A DNA stretch of 64,000 bases, taken from an uncultured Bacteroidales bacterium. GTDB taxonomy: Bacteria > Bacteroidota > Bacteroidia > Bacteroidales > Bacteroidaceae. The stretch lies in assembly GCA_902778265.1 (NCBI GenBank), contig CACYXI010000001.1:124001-188000 (forward strand). The letters run 5' to 3'. The position numbers and the translations under genes are program-made. A model generated the notes under the pieces. The model ran no database searches. It was not told where the DNA came from and worked only from the letters and a program-made list of their open reading frames with translations. Positions 19,543 through 29,587 of the stretch are shown here, piece by piece (the first letter of the stretch is position 1; every line of letters starts with the position of its first letter).

Positions 19543-21195
19543 ATGGAGAAGATTGTAATAAATAGGAAGGTAACAACACCGAAACAGGAATTCATCACTG
19601 ATTGTTTAATCAGCGATGTAACGGAATCTTCCGTGACAATAACAAGCAAGGTGGAACTTACTAAAGAACAGACATGGCACATCAGACGCAATATTGAGAA
19701 TAACGTATTGGCAGACCAAGCACTAAGCCTTATCTCAAGCAGCAAGAATGGCGACACCTATTCTTATACCTTTGAACTACCCCAAAGAAACCCAATATAT
19801 ATTGAAGAGGTTATTGAAGGGGAGACAGGCGAAACAGAGACATATTATATATTAGCGTTTTCCTCCCCACACAACATTCTTCCCGAGGACTTCGGCACAA
19901 ACAGTGGAATGACGCTGAGTTTCACGTTGGATGATGGAACAATTCAGAAAATCACACACCTTTATAGTGTTTTTAAAGACGCCGACGCCCCCATTGAAGA
20001 CACAACAGACTACGACCCCTCAAGATTGAACCTTTATAGGCTCATTGTTCCACTATCAGAAAACGAATGGGTAACAGGAAGCACCTACACCAACAAGGCA
20101 ATATCCTTTCCTTATACAGAATTTTTTAACGACACGGACTTTTGGAACCGTGTAAGCATTGCCTCTTATACGGACGCACTCGTAATACCCATAACACTTG
20201 AAAAGGATTATGCGGACGGCCTCCTACAAGAAGAGACCGTAAACAATCAATTCGTTGATATTGTTAAGGAGGAGGTTGTACCAAGCGTTCTTAACGGAGA
20301 AAAGGTTGTTATTAAACCAATAAGTGGCAACCTTGATAATGCAGACGACTCAGGGCATGTAAGTGGAATAATGGAGGTACGGCTTACCCCCATCTTCAGA
20401 GTACATAGCGGTGATAGTTGGAGTATTGACGAAACAAAAGCGTGGACCAACTATGAAGTGAATGACCGTTTCAGTTATCAGGATGTCAGCGGCTCAACAT
20501 TGGCCGACCTCAATTTTACCGACGATGACATTGCTTTCCAAAAGGAAAAGATTGCAAAATCTTTTTTAAGATTATCGCTCTATAATTCAAGAGCAGTTGG
20601 AGAGCAACAGCTTTTATGGTATTCAACTATCTTTATGGATACAAACGATATATATGACCAATATGTGAAATTAGCTCCCGAAAAGGCAAAAATGGCCCCC
20701 AATGATGATACATATATCGCAAAGAAAATCAAGTGTGAATTTACATTTACCGATAGGTATGACGACAAACACTCAAGCGAGGGTTATTATATTTATACTT
20801 TCCCCGAATATATAGGTCCCTACCTAAGCGGTACAACTGTTTATTTAAGGGTTGATTTTAATCACGCGGGTTACGGAAAGACAATACCATTAATAGTTCC
20901 AAGCGCAACGTTGGCCGGGTCCACTGTAGACGAGGGTGCAGCATTAAAAGCAACAAAAGTTAAAGAATGGTTCAATCACGCATACATACCAATTGAATTA
21001 ATGAAGAACGGAACCGAAAAGGATTACGGTTGGTATTTTAGGCGTGACGCCCATGACCCATGGAGTGTATTCATAGACCAAGAGGTAACAGAGAATGGCG
21101 GGTATTTAAATTTTAATCTATTCGAAACTTTATTATATTTAAGCGAGAAAACCCACGATTTTAATCGTGGGATTATGTCAATAGAAAAGAATTAG
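19543..21195 (+). CDS. Structural protein, 550 aa, baseplate operon
   Basis: A 550-residue protein. I place the start at ATG 19543 (MEKIVINRK), 2 bases after the previous stop, rather than the in-frame ATG at 19531, because the neighbouring proteins also begin with MEK or MER followed by hydrophobic and basic residues. The sequence is beta-rich and acidic. Near the C-terminus the DNA contains a perfect 9-bp inverted repeat (21152-21171). No family recognised; a virion role is inferred from position. Confidence 0.7.
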   Translation: MEKIVINRKVTTPKQEFITDCLISDVTESSVTITSKVELTKEQTWHIRRNIENNVLADQALSLISSSKNGDTYSYTFELPQRNPIYIEEVIEGETGETETYYILAFSSPHNILPEDFGTNSGMTLSFTLDDGTIQKITHLYSVFKDADAPIEDTTDYDPSRLNLYRLIVPLSENEWVTGSTYTNKAISFPYTEFFNDTDFWNRVSIASYTDALVIPITLEKDYADGLLQEETVNNQFVDIVKEEVVPSVLNGEKVVIKPISGNLDNADDSGHVSGIMEVRLTPIFRVHSGDSWSIDETKAWTNYEVNDRFSYQDVSGSTLADLNFTDDDIAFQKEKIAKSFLRLSLYNSRAVGEQQLLWYSTIFMDTNDIYDQYVKLAPEKAKMAPNDDTYIAKKIKCEFTFTDRYDDKHSSEGYYIYTFPEYIGPYLSGTTVYLRVDFNHAGYGKTIPLIVPSATLAGSTVDEGAALKATKVKEWFNHAYIPIELMKNGTEKDYGWYFRRDAHDPWSVFIDQEVTENGGYLNFNLFETLLYLSEKTHDFNRGIMSIEKN

Positions 21196-21208
21196 CACGG
21201 TAGCAGGT

Positions 21209-22972
21209 ATGGAAAGAATCATTAAAAAGATAAACATTGGTGAATTTCGTTCAAAAAGGATGGGAATGGCCCCCTATATTTCTACGGAAGGGAAATATGA
21301 AGGAGCCCACGGCCCAATGGGCAACTACGGGCAGACCTGCTGCGACGTTTCAATCTCAGGAGAGACCTATACCTATATAGAGTTATTAAAGGCATATAAC
21401 AAAATAACTCAAGTCCTCAGGGATGCGATGATACTAAAACGCATAATGAAAGACGGCAAAGCAAGGTATAAAATTTCCGACGAAAACAGATGGCGTCATA
21501 GTTGGGACGAATATAAACTTTGTACAGAAGAAGATGTTGAGATAGAGGATAACGGCCTATACCGAGTAACCAACACGGGCATAACAGAAGCAGAAAAGCT
21601 AATCTCCGTTAAAGACCTTGACGAACTACTGACACTAACAAACAACCCGCTTGGATTCTGTTTATTCATTGATGGGCAAATCTTGGGATTATTACATCTA
21701 CCGATTAACATTGAGGGGGATGAGGTAATGTCCATGATTTACTACTGCCAAATACCAACAGAACTTGAATGGTTTGAAAAGAATAAATTAAAAGCCAAAG
21801 GCCTATCTATTTGGGGAAAATATCGCGTTGAATATGTAGACGAAGGTGGCCACAAAACAATGATTTTATTCGTCAACCTAAGCAACGCGAATTTAACCGA
21901 TTGTTTTAATGTATACGAGACTATCAGCGACGAACATATTGGGGTTATAAGAAAAGACGGTCAAACTTATACCCTTCTTTATAATAATGGCAAGGTTTTT
22001 ACTTTAAATTCACTAACAGAAATAGAGAGAATAACAAAAAGAGGGGACATTGATTGCTGTGCCGCCAAGAAGTGGGATAAAAGGGGTGGAGATGCAATGG
22101 AAACATTTCTTAGAGAGAATTTAGTTTTATCCACACAATGGTGGGACGAAATGCAAAGCGACAAATACTCAAGTGGAAACACATTTAATCTCCCCATATT
22201 CATAAGCCAAACATACGAACAGGGCGGTATATTAACCCCCTACGAAGGAGAAACGGGAGACACACAGCCATCAGGGACAGGATGGGCAGACACAAGCGGG
22301 ATAACGACAGAATCCAAACTATACACCCTACAGAGGAAAGAACGTACTTATGATGACTACGGCAATATTGCCCCCTTCTTCCTAAATGAGTCAGGCGAAA
22401 CAGAAATATGTTTTGTAACCGGGCAAACCTTCAATGAATATATTACAGACAATGGGCAGTTAATTGCCGACACCATTAGTGAAATAACACCGTCAGGAGA
22501 TACCATCTACTTCCATTATATATTAGGTGCAACACTTGCGAGTAGCGGCAACACATGGACAGTAGTACCCAAAACAGGAATACATTATGAGGAATCATAC
22601 CCAATAACCGAAGAAATATATCCCAACCCCATTAACGGAGAAACAGGCATAACATATACAAACATAGCATTTGATAACCAGATTGAGACTATTTATAATA
22701 GTGATTTCAAACTATCAAAGGACGGCACCATAAGTAATATTGTCGGCTACGTCAAGGGAGAAATATGGAACACTCCCGAAGTTGTTACCGAACCCTTATT
22801 CAAGGAGGAATACTTAGGTAAGTCCATAGAAATGCCGCAGGTAGATGTTGATGTCACAATTGAAAGAGGCCTTGCTTCGGTATACGAAAAATACAGCAAG
22901 TTAGGTGAATGTAGTAGTTTTAAGGACGTAGAGTATTACGGGAATGGTTACTTTTTGCAAGAAGAGCAGTAA
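21209..22972 (+). CDS. Structural protein, 587 aa, baseplate operon
   Basis: A 587-residue protein starting MERIIKKINIGEFRSKR. Notable is an early Gly/Cys-containing loop (GPMGNYGQTCCDVSISG). The central part has alternating helices and strands, and the C-terminal third is rich in Gly-Glu-Thr turns. No catalytic motif, membrane segment or known domain is apparent. It lies 13 bases after the preceding stop and 7 bases before the next gene. Probably a virion protein. Confidence 0.7.
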   Translation: MERIIKKINIGEFRSKRMGMAPYISTEGKYEGAHGPMGNYGQTCCDVSISGETYTYIELLKAYNKITQVLRDAMILKRIMKDGKARYKISDENRWRHSWDEYKLCTEEDVEIEDNGLYRVTNTGITEAEKLISVKDLDELLTLTNNPLGFCLFIDGQILGLLHLPINIEGDEVMSMIYYCQIPTELEWFEKNKLKAKGLSIWGKYRVEYVDEGGHKTMILFVNLSNANLTDCFNVYETISDEHIGVIRKDGQTYTLLYNNGKVFTLNSLTEIERITKRGDIDCCAAKKWDKRGGDAMETFLRENLVLSTQWWDEMQSDKYSSGNTFNLPIFISQTYEQGGILTPYEGETGDTQPSGTGWADTSGITTESKLYTLQRKERTYDDYGNIAPFFLNESGETEICFVTGQTFNEYITDNGQLIADTISEITPSGDTIYFHYILGATLASSGNTWTVVPKTGIHYEESYPITEEIYPNPINGETGITYTNIAFDNQIETIYNSDFKLSKDGTISNIVGYVKGEIWNTPEVVTEPLFKEEYLGKSIEMPQVDVDVTIERGLASVYEKYSKLGECSSFKDVEYYGNGYFLQEEQ

Positions 22973-22979
22973 TTAGAAT

Positions 22980-23849
22980 ATGGCAAATTTATACGGAACA
23001 ATCAGGGGAGCAAACATAAACCCCGCAAGCGATGCTGAAATCTTCTATAACTATAAAGAAGATAGGGCATCAAGCGCAGAAAATGTGTTTACAAGCTTAG
23101 ATGCAAGTTATTTACAGGCAGCCACCGATGACGAGGGAAACGTCCTTAGCGGTGTGTATAGTCTCGTCCTTCCCCTTGGCACCTTTAACCGTAAAGGCAT
23201 ATATACTATCCTCATTCGCCCCAAAGAAATTGAAACAACCATAACAGACATAAGCGTCCTTGAAGCATATCCCGAAGTTAAGGGGGTTGTACTTAACACA
23301 ACAAGCAATAGCGACCTCGGGAATATCTCTGATTTTTCGGGATATCGTATTGAATATTACGACGAAGATGGCAATAAGACCGATACGGCTCGTCTAATAA
23401 CGAGTTCAAACTTCTGCGAACCGGTAAAGGTAACTGTAACAGACGCTTACCCTACATCAACAAGGTACCGATTGACGAATTCAAGCTCAAATTCCTTGGT
23501 TTTCTGCACAGTTACACCCTCATCCGCAAATTCATTTAACACAAACGCACTACCATTTATTGGCAACGTTGGGCAAACAATACATATAATCAACACCAAA
23601 TTTAGTCCCGTTTTAATGGAGATTGAAATGGTAGAGAACGATGCAGATACCCTTGCAACAATGATTGGAGGAGACCAAATCCGCGATGTTGACAACGCAA
23701 CCATAACAACATATGACCACAGCACCAAGGAGATTACCGCTCAGTATGATTACTTCACGGTCAAGAATGAGTTTGGGACACCTCTTTACGAAGCAAAGGT
23801 TAAGAGAGATACGATTGATAATATTGATTTTGATAGCGTAACCGAATAA
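22980..23849 (+). CDS. Structural protein, 289 aa, baseplate operon
   Basis: A 289-residue protein starting MANLYGTIRGANINPAS. The composition and strand pattern suggest a beta-sandwich virion protein: strands around YSLVLPLGTF and YTILIRPKEI, then a Ser/Asn-rich region. The C-terminus is acidic. Its stop codon overlaps the start of the next gene by one base (TAATG), indicating coupled translation. No named family recognised. Confidence 0.7.
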   Translation: MANLYGTIRGANINPASDAEIFYNYKEDRASSAENVFTSLDASYLQAATDDEGNVLSGVYSLVLPLGTFNRKGIYTILIRPKEIETTITDISVLEAYPEVKGVVLNTTSNSDLGNISDFSGYRIEYYDEDGNKTDTARLITSSNFCEPVKVTVTDAYPTSTRYRLTNSSSNSLVFCTVTPSSANSFNTNALPFIGNVGQTIHIINTKFSPVLMEIEMVENDADTLATMIGGDQIRDVDNATITTYDHSTKEITAQYDYFTVKNEFGTPLYEAKVKRDTIDNIDFDSVTE

Positions 23850-26626
23850 TGGCAAAAATTAAAACAAAATCCAATTTTGTTCTTAGGTCTAAGCATCAAA
23901 ACATTGGGCTTGGCTCAATCTATGAACGAGACTATATGACAATAACGACCCCCTCAATGTTTCCAACGGAGGGGCCGTATGTGTATGGTGACTCACAGTT
24001 TAAATTTGTCATCAACGATTCAATCAACGGACAAAGAAAACATGTAAGGGGTAATTGGGTTAAAAATGGAAACAACGATTATTGGACAAGCGACGGCACC
24101 GTTAAGGAAGATACCGCCACCCGCGTTGTATTAAACCCCGTACATGAAAACCTAAGAGATTTTGCTTATTATGGTTCAGCCGTACAGCTAATAGAAGGAA
24201 GCGTAAGAGACGTTATAAACAGATTTCCCGCAGAAATATACTTCAACGCCGACGAAGGTGCAAAAATAAAAGTAGATGGGAAATCCTATTTTGTTGCAGA
24301 CAATGACTACCTTATAAATATATATGATGCGACCACAAACGGAGAAGATGTAAACGAGTTGAGATACTTCTGCCGTTCGTTTGGTGAATACAACCTTGTA
24401 GACACATCGGGAACCACAGAACCAATAACAGAATGGGAGGTTGAGCGCTACAATAAAGGATGTAAAGAAAGAGAAGACGGAGCCATTATTGCAAAAGTAA
24501 CACTTGCATACGGCAGCGGCTACACGGGAGGTGACTTCATAACCCTATATGCATACGTTCAAGGAGTGGAAGAATATGTGCTATTTACTGAAGAAAACTT
24601 GAATGGATTTTCACTACGCCCCAATGATAGCCACACAGAAGACTTCTTCCAAAGCTTGGACATATTTGAAAGCTTCATGCTCAACAGGAAGACCAACCCC
24701 CTGTACGCAATGTCCATAGAAACACCCACCGAAACCGACGAAGGGTTTTTCTATACTATTGAAAGGCACATATGGCCCAATAAGAACAATTGGAATCCCG
24801 ATATAACATCGGCAGCATACAATAGTTATCTTGATGAACTGTTGCGAATTGCAAGATACTACGACGAGTACGATACAGATAACATATGGCGTTCAATGAC
24901 ACATGAAGCCATAAAAGCATTGGATTGGACCTTCTCAAGAACGGTTGACTCAACCACCTATGAATACGAGAACATTGATACTACCCGCATTGAACCTATT
25001 TTAAAACTATATGGAAGGCAGTACGACGATATTAAACAATACATTGACGCTATCAAGAGAATCAAACGTATCTCCTATAGTAAAAATGGCGATGCACCCG
25101 ATTATTTCATTTCAGATTCACTAAATCTATCGGGATGGGAAACAATAAACGTTAACCCAAGTCACGACGATAGTATCACTGCTAAAATGCCATATGACGG
25201 CATGGATGGTGAAATAAATTCATCAGAAGCAAACATTGAATTCCTCAGAAGGCTAAAACTTTGTAGCCGATACATTTTGTCAACCAAAGGAACGCGCAAG
25301 GCGGTTGATACCGTTCTTGCCATGTTCGGCTTCAAGCCAAACGAATATGATATTGATGAATATGTTGTTGTGGCAAAAGGAAATGTTGACGATAGCAAGA
25401 TGCCAATATATAAAGACATTGTAGAGGACAATGAGGGGAATGTTTCCGCAACCACAATGGTATGGACGGGAGAAACAACACAATATTACCCCCTTTATGA
25501 CGAAGTCGCAATCCTTAATAAACATAAGGACACCTTCAATGTTGTAAACGATAACAATCTCAGCGGTATACCCGTTGCACAAGTAGAAGGCCACGACGGT
25601 CTTAAAGCATATGTTATTCCTTGGTTTGAAAGAGGTAAACAATATGACAAAGCGCTGTGGTTCCAAATGGCCGGTGGTTGGGGAAGAGCTAAAGAAAGAT
25701 ATATCAACTCATCACTAACAAGCAAAGATAAACTAATAGACGACAGAGACCATAATATCTACGACGAAAACGAAAGCAACCTGAAATTTGTTGGAGATAT
25801 TGACGGAATGTTAGAACTCGGCAACAATGTTGTCAAGACGGGTGATATTTGTTATGTAACAGATATTTCAGACCTACAAGAAAGATATCACTTGGGAGAA
25901 GATGAAGATATCAGCAACGCATCCCATTACTTTGTTCTCAAGAGTGCAGAATGGTCCGCTTTCTTGGGTTGTCACGATGCTGCCGATGAAACGTATGGAT
26001 GGAAAAGCATTTCAATAGATGATATCGAGAACACAAGAGGTGATGGATGGACCGTAGTATATCTTGAAACACTAAATGAAACCACAACAGGAAACGCGCC
26101 ACACATAGGGCAGGGGATGTACGATTCAGGACAATCCTACTTGGACCGCATGGGCAACTTCTTCTCCGCATCAGAATTTACCGAAACCCCCGAAGATGTT
26201 ATCGAAGCGATTGAAGACTATAAATTTGTGCTATCCAAGCCAATCATAGACAATAAGAAATGTTGGTATTTTGGTTACGATTATGGCGACACCGAAACCC
26301 TCATAAAGAAAGACGATGGTACATACGTACCGACAAGCGCAGAAACAATAGACGAAATTGCCATTAATAACTATGACCCCGAAACCAATGAAGACAAAGT
26401 AAGGACAGAGGCCTCAGCAAACTCAATCATTAATATCAAAAAATTCGTTATTTCCTTCGCAACAAAGAAGAACGAATACCTGCAGAGGTATATAAATGAT
26501 GTCGTTCTTCCTTACATAACACAGATAATTCCATCAACTACATTATTTGAAGTTGATATAAAGGGAGATGGTTCGTTCAAGGCAAGCGCATTTAACCTTT
26601 CTTTCGACAGAAATCACGTCAGTTAA
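23849..26626 (+). CDS. Large baseplate/tail protein with tail-protein-I-like segment, 925 aa
   Basis: A 925-residue protein, last gene of the baseplate operon. In the middle, an extended helical part (LKLYGRQYDDIKQYIDAIKRI, shown only in part) and the segment SRYILSTKGTRKAVDTVLAM followed by FGF resemble phage tail protein I (P2 gpI) and related wedge proteins, in which a trailing helix-turn helps hold the baseplate rim and fibre connection. The N-terminal 250 and C-terminal 350 residues are beta-rich and not recognised. Overlaps the previous gene by one base and is followed by a clear terminator (26645-26676). The tail-I resemblance is moderate and is an inference from short motifs. Confidence 0.7.
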   Translation: MAKIKTKSNFVLRSKHQNIGLGSIYERDYMTITTPSMFPTEGPYVYGDSQFKFVINDSINGQRKHVRGNWVKNGNNDYWTSDGTVKEDTATRVVLNPVHENLRDFAYYGSAVQLIEGSVRDVINRFPAEIYFNADEGAKIKVDGKSYFVADNDYLINIYDATTNGEDVNELRYFCRSFGEYNLVDTSGTTEPITEWEVERYNKGCKEREDGAIIAKVTLAYGSGYTGGDFITLYAYVQGVEEYVLFTEENLNGFSLRPNDSHTEDFFQSLDIFESFMLNRKTNPLYAMSIETPTETDEGFFYTIERHIWPNKNNWNPDITSAAYNSYLDELLRIARYYDEYDTDNIWRSMTHEAIKALDWTFSRTVDSTTYEYENIDTTRIEPILKLYGRQYDDIKQYIDAIKRIKRISYSKNGDAPDYFISDSLNLSGWETINVNPSHDDSITAKMPYDGMDGEINSSEANIEFLRRLKLCSRYILSTKGTRKAVDTVLAMFGFKPNEYDIDEYVVVAKGNVDDSKMPIYKDIVEDNEGNVSATTMVWTGETTQYYPLYDEVAILNKHKDTFNVVNDNNLSGIPVAQVEGHDGLKAYVIPWFERGKQYDKALWFQMAGGWGRAKERYINSSLTSKDKLIDDRDHNIYDENESNLKFVGDIDGMLELGNNVVKTGDICYVTDISDLQERYHLGEDEDISNASHYFVLKSAEWSAFLGCHDAADETYGWKSISIDDIENTRGDGWTVVYLETLNETTTGNAPHIGQGMYDSGQSYLDRMGNFFSASEFTETPEDVIEAIEDYKFVLSKPIIDNKKCWYFGYDYGDTETLIKKDDGTYVPTSAETIDEIAINNYDPETNEDKVRTEASANSIINIKKFVISFATKKNEYLQRYINDVVLPYITQIIPSTTLFEVDIKGDGSFKASAFNLSFDRNHVS

Positions 26627-26644
26627 AACAAAGAAAATATATCA

Positions 26645-26676
26645 AACTTGCTGCGGGAAACTACAGCAAGTTTTTT
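26645..26676 (+). terminator. Rho-independent terminator ending the baseplate operon
   Basis: AACTTGCTG (26645-26653) pairs perfectly with CAGCAAGTT (26664-26672), followed by a T run. Confidence 0.9.
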
Positions 26677-26683
26677 GTGCGTA

Positions 26684-26694
26684 AACTATTTATA
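26684..26694 (+). promoter_or_regulatory. Phage promoter-like motif AACTATTTATA
   Basis: A motif copy located 8 bases after a terminator and 14 bases before the ATG of the first fibre gene, exactly where a promoter is needed. Confidence 0.65.
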
Positions 26695-26708
26695 GCAAAA
26701 GTGTCAAA

Positions 26709-29216
26709 ATGCCTGTATTAAGACCATACATATTGCATTATAGAACAAGCGGTAGCACAATGGATAACCCCAAGCTTCCGCTTCCAGAAATGCTACAAAT
26801 CGGTGAAATTGCACTTAACTATAACGCAAACCACCCTGCCCTCTTTACCAAAAAGAACGATGATACAATTGCCGTTTTCATTGACAGGGAGCGCATCATA
26901 GCATTAGACACCAATGTTCTAAACACAGCCAAAGAATATACCGACGATGAGATTGCAAAAGCAATTTCCTCAGTATATCGCTTTCTCGGCACAGTAGAAA
27001 ATTACGAAGACCTCCCCGAAACGGGAAATACTATCGGTGATGTTTGGAATGTAACTAATCCTTGCGAAATAAGCGGCCAAACATATCCCGCAGGAACAAA
27101 TTGGGCATGGGCAGGAGATTATTGGGACGCACTCGGGGGAACACAAGACATTGACCTTTCCAATTACCTTGCAAAAGACAATGCCGACGAATACACTCCA
27201 ACGGGCGATTATAATCCCGCAACAAAATTTTATGTAGATGTAATAGGGGCAAATCTTGAAGATGCCATTGCTACAGCCCAAGCCCTTGCTGAACAAGGAA
27301 TAAAAGACGCCGCTGCCGCAGCAGAAGCAGCCACAGCCGCACAAGAGACCGCAGACTCAAAATATCTTAAGCCCGCAAGCGGAATTCCCAAAAGCGACTT
27401 AGATGCGGGAGTTCAAGAAAGTTTAGACAAAGCCGATTCAGCGGTACAACCCGAAGACGTGCCGTTTGAATATGGCGACGGTTTAAATTCAGCGCAACAA
27501 AAGGGAACAGGAGCACAAGCAAAGGGGGATGGAACTTTCGCCGTTGGTTATCAAACACAAGCAAAGGGAACAAACTCCACCGCAGAGGGTTCAAGAACAA
27601 CAGCAATTGGCGAGACCTCTCACGCAGAGGGCATGTCGTCCAATGTAAATCAAGTAGCAAGAAGCACAAGTACAACCACTGAAGAAATAAAGGAAGAATG
27701 GGAGAGCACTCCGTTTAGTATTGCAAAAGGAAGGGGGGCACATGTTGAAGGCAATGATTCTTTAGCCCTTGGGGAATTTTCTCACGCAGAAGGAGATTCT
27801 AATATAGTAGAGGGCACTTCAGCGCACGGCGAAGGTGCTTTAAATGTTGTTAGTGGACAGGCAGCCCACGCCGAAGGATATCAGAATACCGCGACAGGGA
27901 ACACAAGCCACGCCGAAGGGTTTGGCACAACAGCGTCAGGCCACTATTCACATAGTGGCGGTAAGGGCACACAAGCAATTGGCGACGGAAGTTTCGTACA
28001 CGGTGCCGATAACGGTGCAACCGAAGAAGGAATAGCAGAGGGCACAGAAGAACTACTCTATGCAAAAGCAGAAGGGTACGCCTCCCATGCAGAAGGCTCC
28101 GCTTACGCGAAAGGCAATTATTCACACGCAGAAGGTGGCGGAAATAGTATTGTTGATGGAAAGAAAACAGTACCTACAGCTGAAGGTACCTATAGCCACG
28201 CAGAGGGAACACATACATACGCCGCAGGGGAATCATCCCACGCAGAGGGCAGTCTTACAGACGCAATTGGGGATAGAAGCCACGCCGAAGGGCTGAATAC
28301 AATTGCTTCAGGCGACCAATCCCATACCGAGGGCAAATACACAAAGGCCACCGCATCGCATGCTCACGCAGAAGGTTTCGGTAGTGACGATGGTTCAGTC
28401 TTCGTGGAAGCAAACGGCATAGCCTCTCACGCAGAAGGAGAGGCAACCATTGCTAACGGAAGAGCTTCCCACGCAGAAGGCGCAAAAAATAGCAGCATTG
28501 GGAATTACAGCCATTCGGAAGGCAATTCAACCACCGCAGCAGGTGCACAAGCACATAGTGAGGGCTACGGGAGCATCAACGAATCAACATTTACAATAAG
28601 CGGAGCCGCCAATAGTACAACATATACATCATCGAGCGCACACGGTCTTTCCGTTGGGAGCATAATTGAGTATAATGGTACGCACGCATTTGTAACCTCA
28701 GCCACAGGGTCAACAATTTTTACAGTAAATAAAACATTGAGCACCGCTGCATTATCCAACGTAAGGATAAACATCAAAACAAGTGTAGCATTAGGAACAG
28801 GCGCTCACACCGAGGGATACCAAACAATAGCAGCAGAGAATCATAGCCACGCAGAGGGCTCAATGACCCGCGCAACAGGAGAACAATCCCACGCACAAGG
28901 ATACGAAACACGAGCATACAATAACGCAGAACACGCCGAAGGAAGATGGAATAAGTCAAACGTCGGCAGCTCTACGTTTGGTAACGCCGGAAATACAATA
29001 CATTCAGTAGGCATTGGGTCATCAGAAGCAAACAGAAAGAATGCTTTTGAAATTATGCAGAACGGAGACGTCTATATCAATAGCGTCGGCGGATACGATG
29101 GCACCAACCCAAGTGAAAGTAACAGCAAGTCAATACAAAACTATATCAAAGAGGACATTGTAAAGTTTATTGACGAACTAATTATAGATTGCGGAGATTC
29201 AACACATGTCATATAA
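26709..29216 (+). CDS. Tail fibre with YadA-head repeats (fibre 1), 835 aa
   Basis: An 835-residue trimeric-fibre-type protein. Residues ~25-65 (LQIGEIALNYNANHPALFTK) match the N-terminal virion-attachment segment common in phage tail fibres. Next comes an Ala-rich coiled coil at ~195-230, then from ~255 to 770 some two dozen copies of a ~14-residue repeat with the core SHAEG, typical of the YadA/Hep_Hag left-handed parallel beta-roll head. The C-terminus has the IHSVGIGSSE and FEIMQNGDVYI signature shared by all YadA-type fibres in this window. Likely a receptor-binding fibre. It has its own promoter motif; the next gene overlaps by 11 bases. Confidence 0.85.
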   Translation: MPVLRPYILHYRTSGSTMDNPKLPLPEMLQIGEIALNYNANHPALFTKKNDDTIAVFIDRERIIALDTNVLNTAKEYTDDEIAKAISSVYRFLGTVENYEDLPETGNTIGDVWNVTNPCEISGQTYPAGTNWAWAGDYWDALGGTQDIDLSNYLAKDNADEYTPTGDYNPATKFYVDVIGANLEDAIATAQALAEQGIKDAAAAAEAATAAQETADSKYLKPASGIPKSDLDAGVQESLDKADSAVQPEDVPFEYGDGLNSAQQKGTGAQAKGDGTFAVGYQTQAKGTNSTAEGSRTTAIGETSHAEGMSSNVNQVARSTSTTTEEIKEEWESTPFSIAKGRGAHVEGNDSLALGEFSHAEGDSNIVEGTSAHGEGALNVVSGQAAHAEGYQNTATGNTSHAEGFGTTASGHYSHSGGKGTQAIGDGSFVHGADNGATEEGIAEGTEELLYAKAEGYASHAEGSAYAKGNYSHAEGGGNSIVDGKKTVPTAEGTYSHAEGTHTYAAGESSHAEGSLTDAIGDRSHAEGLNTIASGDQSHTEGKYTKATASHAHAEGFGSDDGSVFVEANGIASHAEGEATIANGRASHAEGAKNSSIGNYSHSEGNSTTAAGAQAHSEGYGSINESTFTISGAANSTTYTSSSAHGLSVGSIIEYNGTHAFVTSATGSTIFTVNKTLSTAALSNVRINIKTSVALGTGAHTEGYQTIAAENHSHAEGSMTRATGEQSHAQGYETRAYNNAEHAEGRWNKSNVGSSTFGNAGNTIHSVGIGSSEANRKNAFEIMQNGDVYINSVGGYDGTNPSESNSKSIQNYIKEDIVKFIDELIIDCGDSTHVI

Positions 29217-29562
29217 ATCAATAAATAGCCGAGTTAAGCACAAAACAGATACAACAGCAAATTGGAACGCAGCTATAGGATTTATACCGCTGAAGGGTGA
29301 GATTATTGTATACTCCGACAGATACTCCAAGACCGAAAGTGGTGTTACAACATACGAGCCGGGTATAAAAATCGGAACGGGAAATGCATACGTCCAAGAT
29401 TTGACTTTTATCGGTGACAAAGAGGCTAAAGATTTATTGGACCACATTAGGAATACTTCAATACATACATCAGAAACCGAAAAGACTTTTTGGAACGACA
29501 AATTAAACGTAAATGATGAACAAGAGGTTCACGGAGAAACATTATTGTTTAATAGAAACTAA
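29206..29562 (+). CDS. Small fibre-associated protein, 118 aa
   Basis: A 118-residue protein that starts 11 bases inside the end of fibre 1, indicating translational coupling. Residues ~20-60 contain IPLKGEIIVYSD, a pattern similar to the short N-terminal beta modules of phage fibre and virion attachment proteins, and the C-terminus has a helical HIRNTSIHTSETEKTFW segment also seen in fibre shafts. Probably a fibre connector or a short fibre subunit. No catalytic residues seen. Confidence 0.65.
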   Translation: MSYKSINSRVKHKTDTTANWNAAIGFIPLKGEIIVYSDRYSKTESGVTTYEPGIKIGTGNAYVQDLTFIGDKEAKDLLDHIRNTSIHTSETEKTFWNDKLNVNDEQEVHGETLLFNRN

Positions 29563-29587
29563 TTATTATAAAAAAAGAAAGAAAAAA

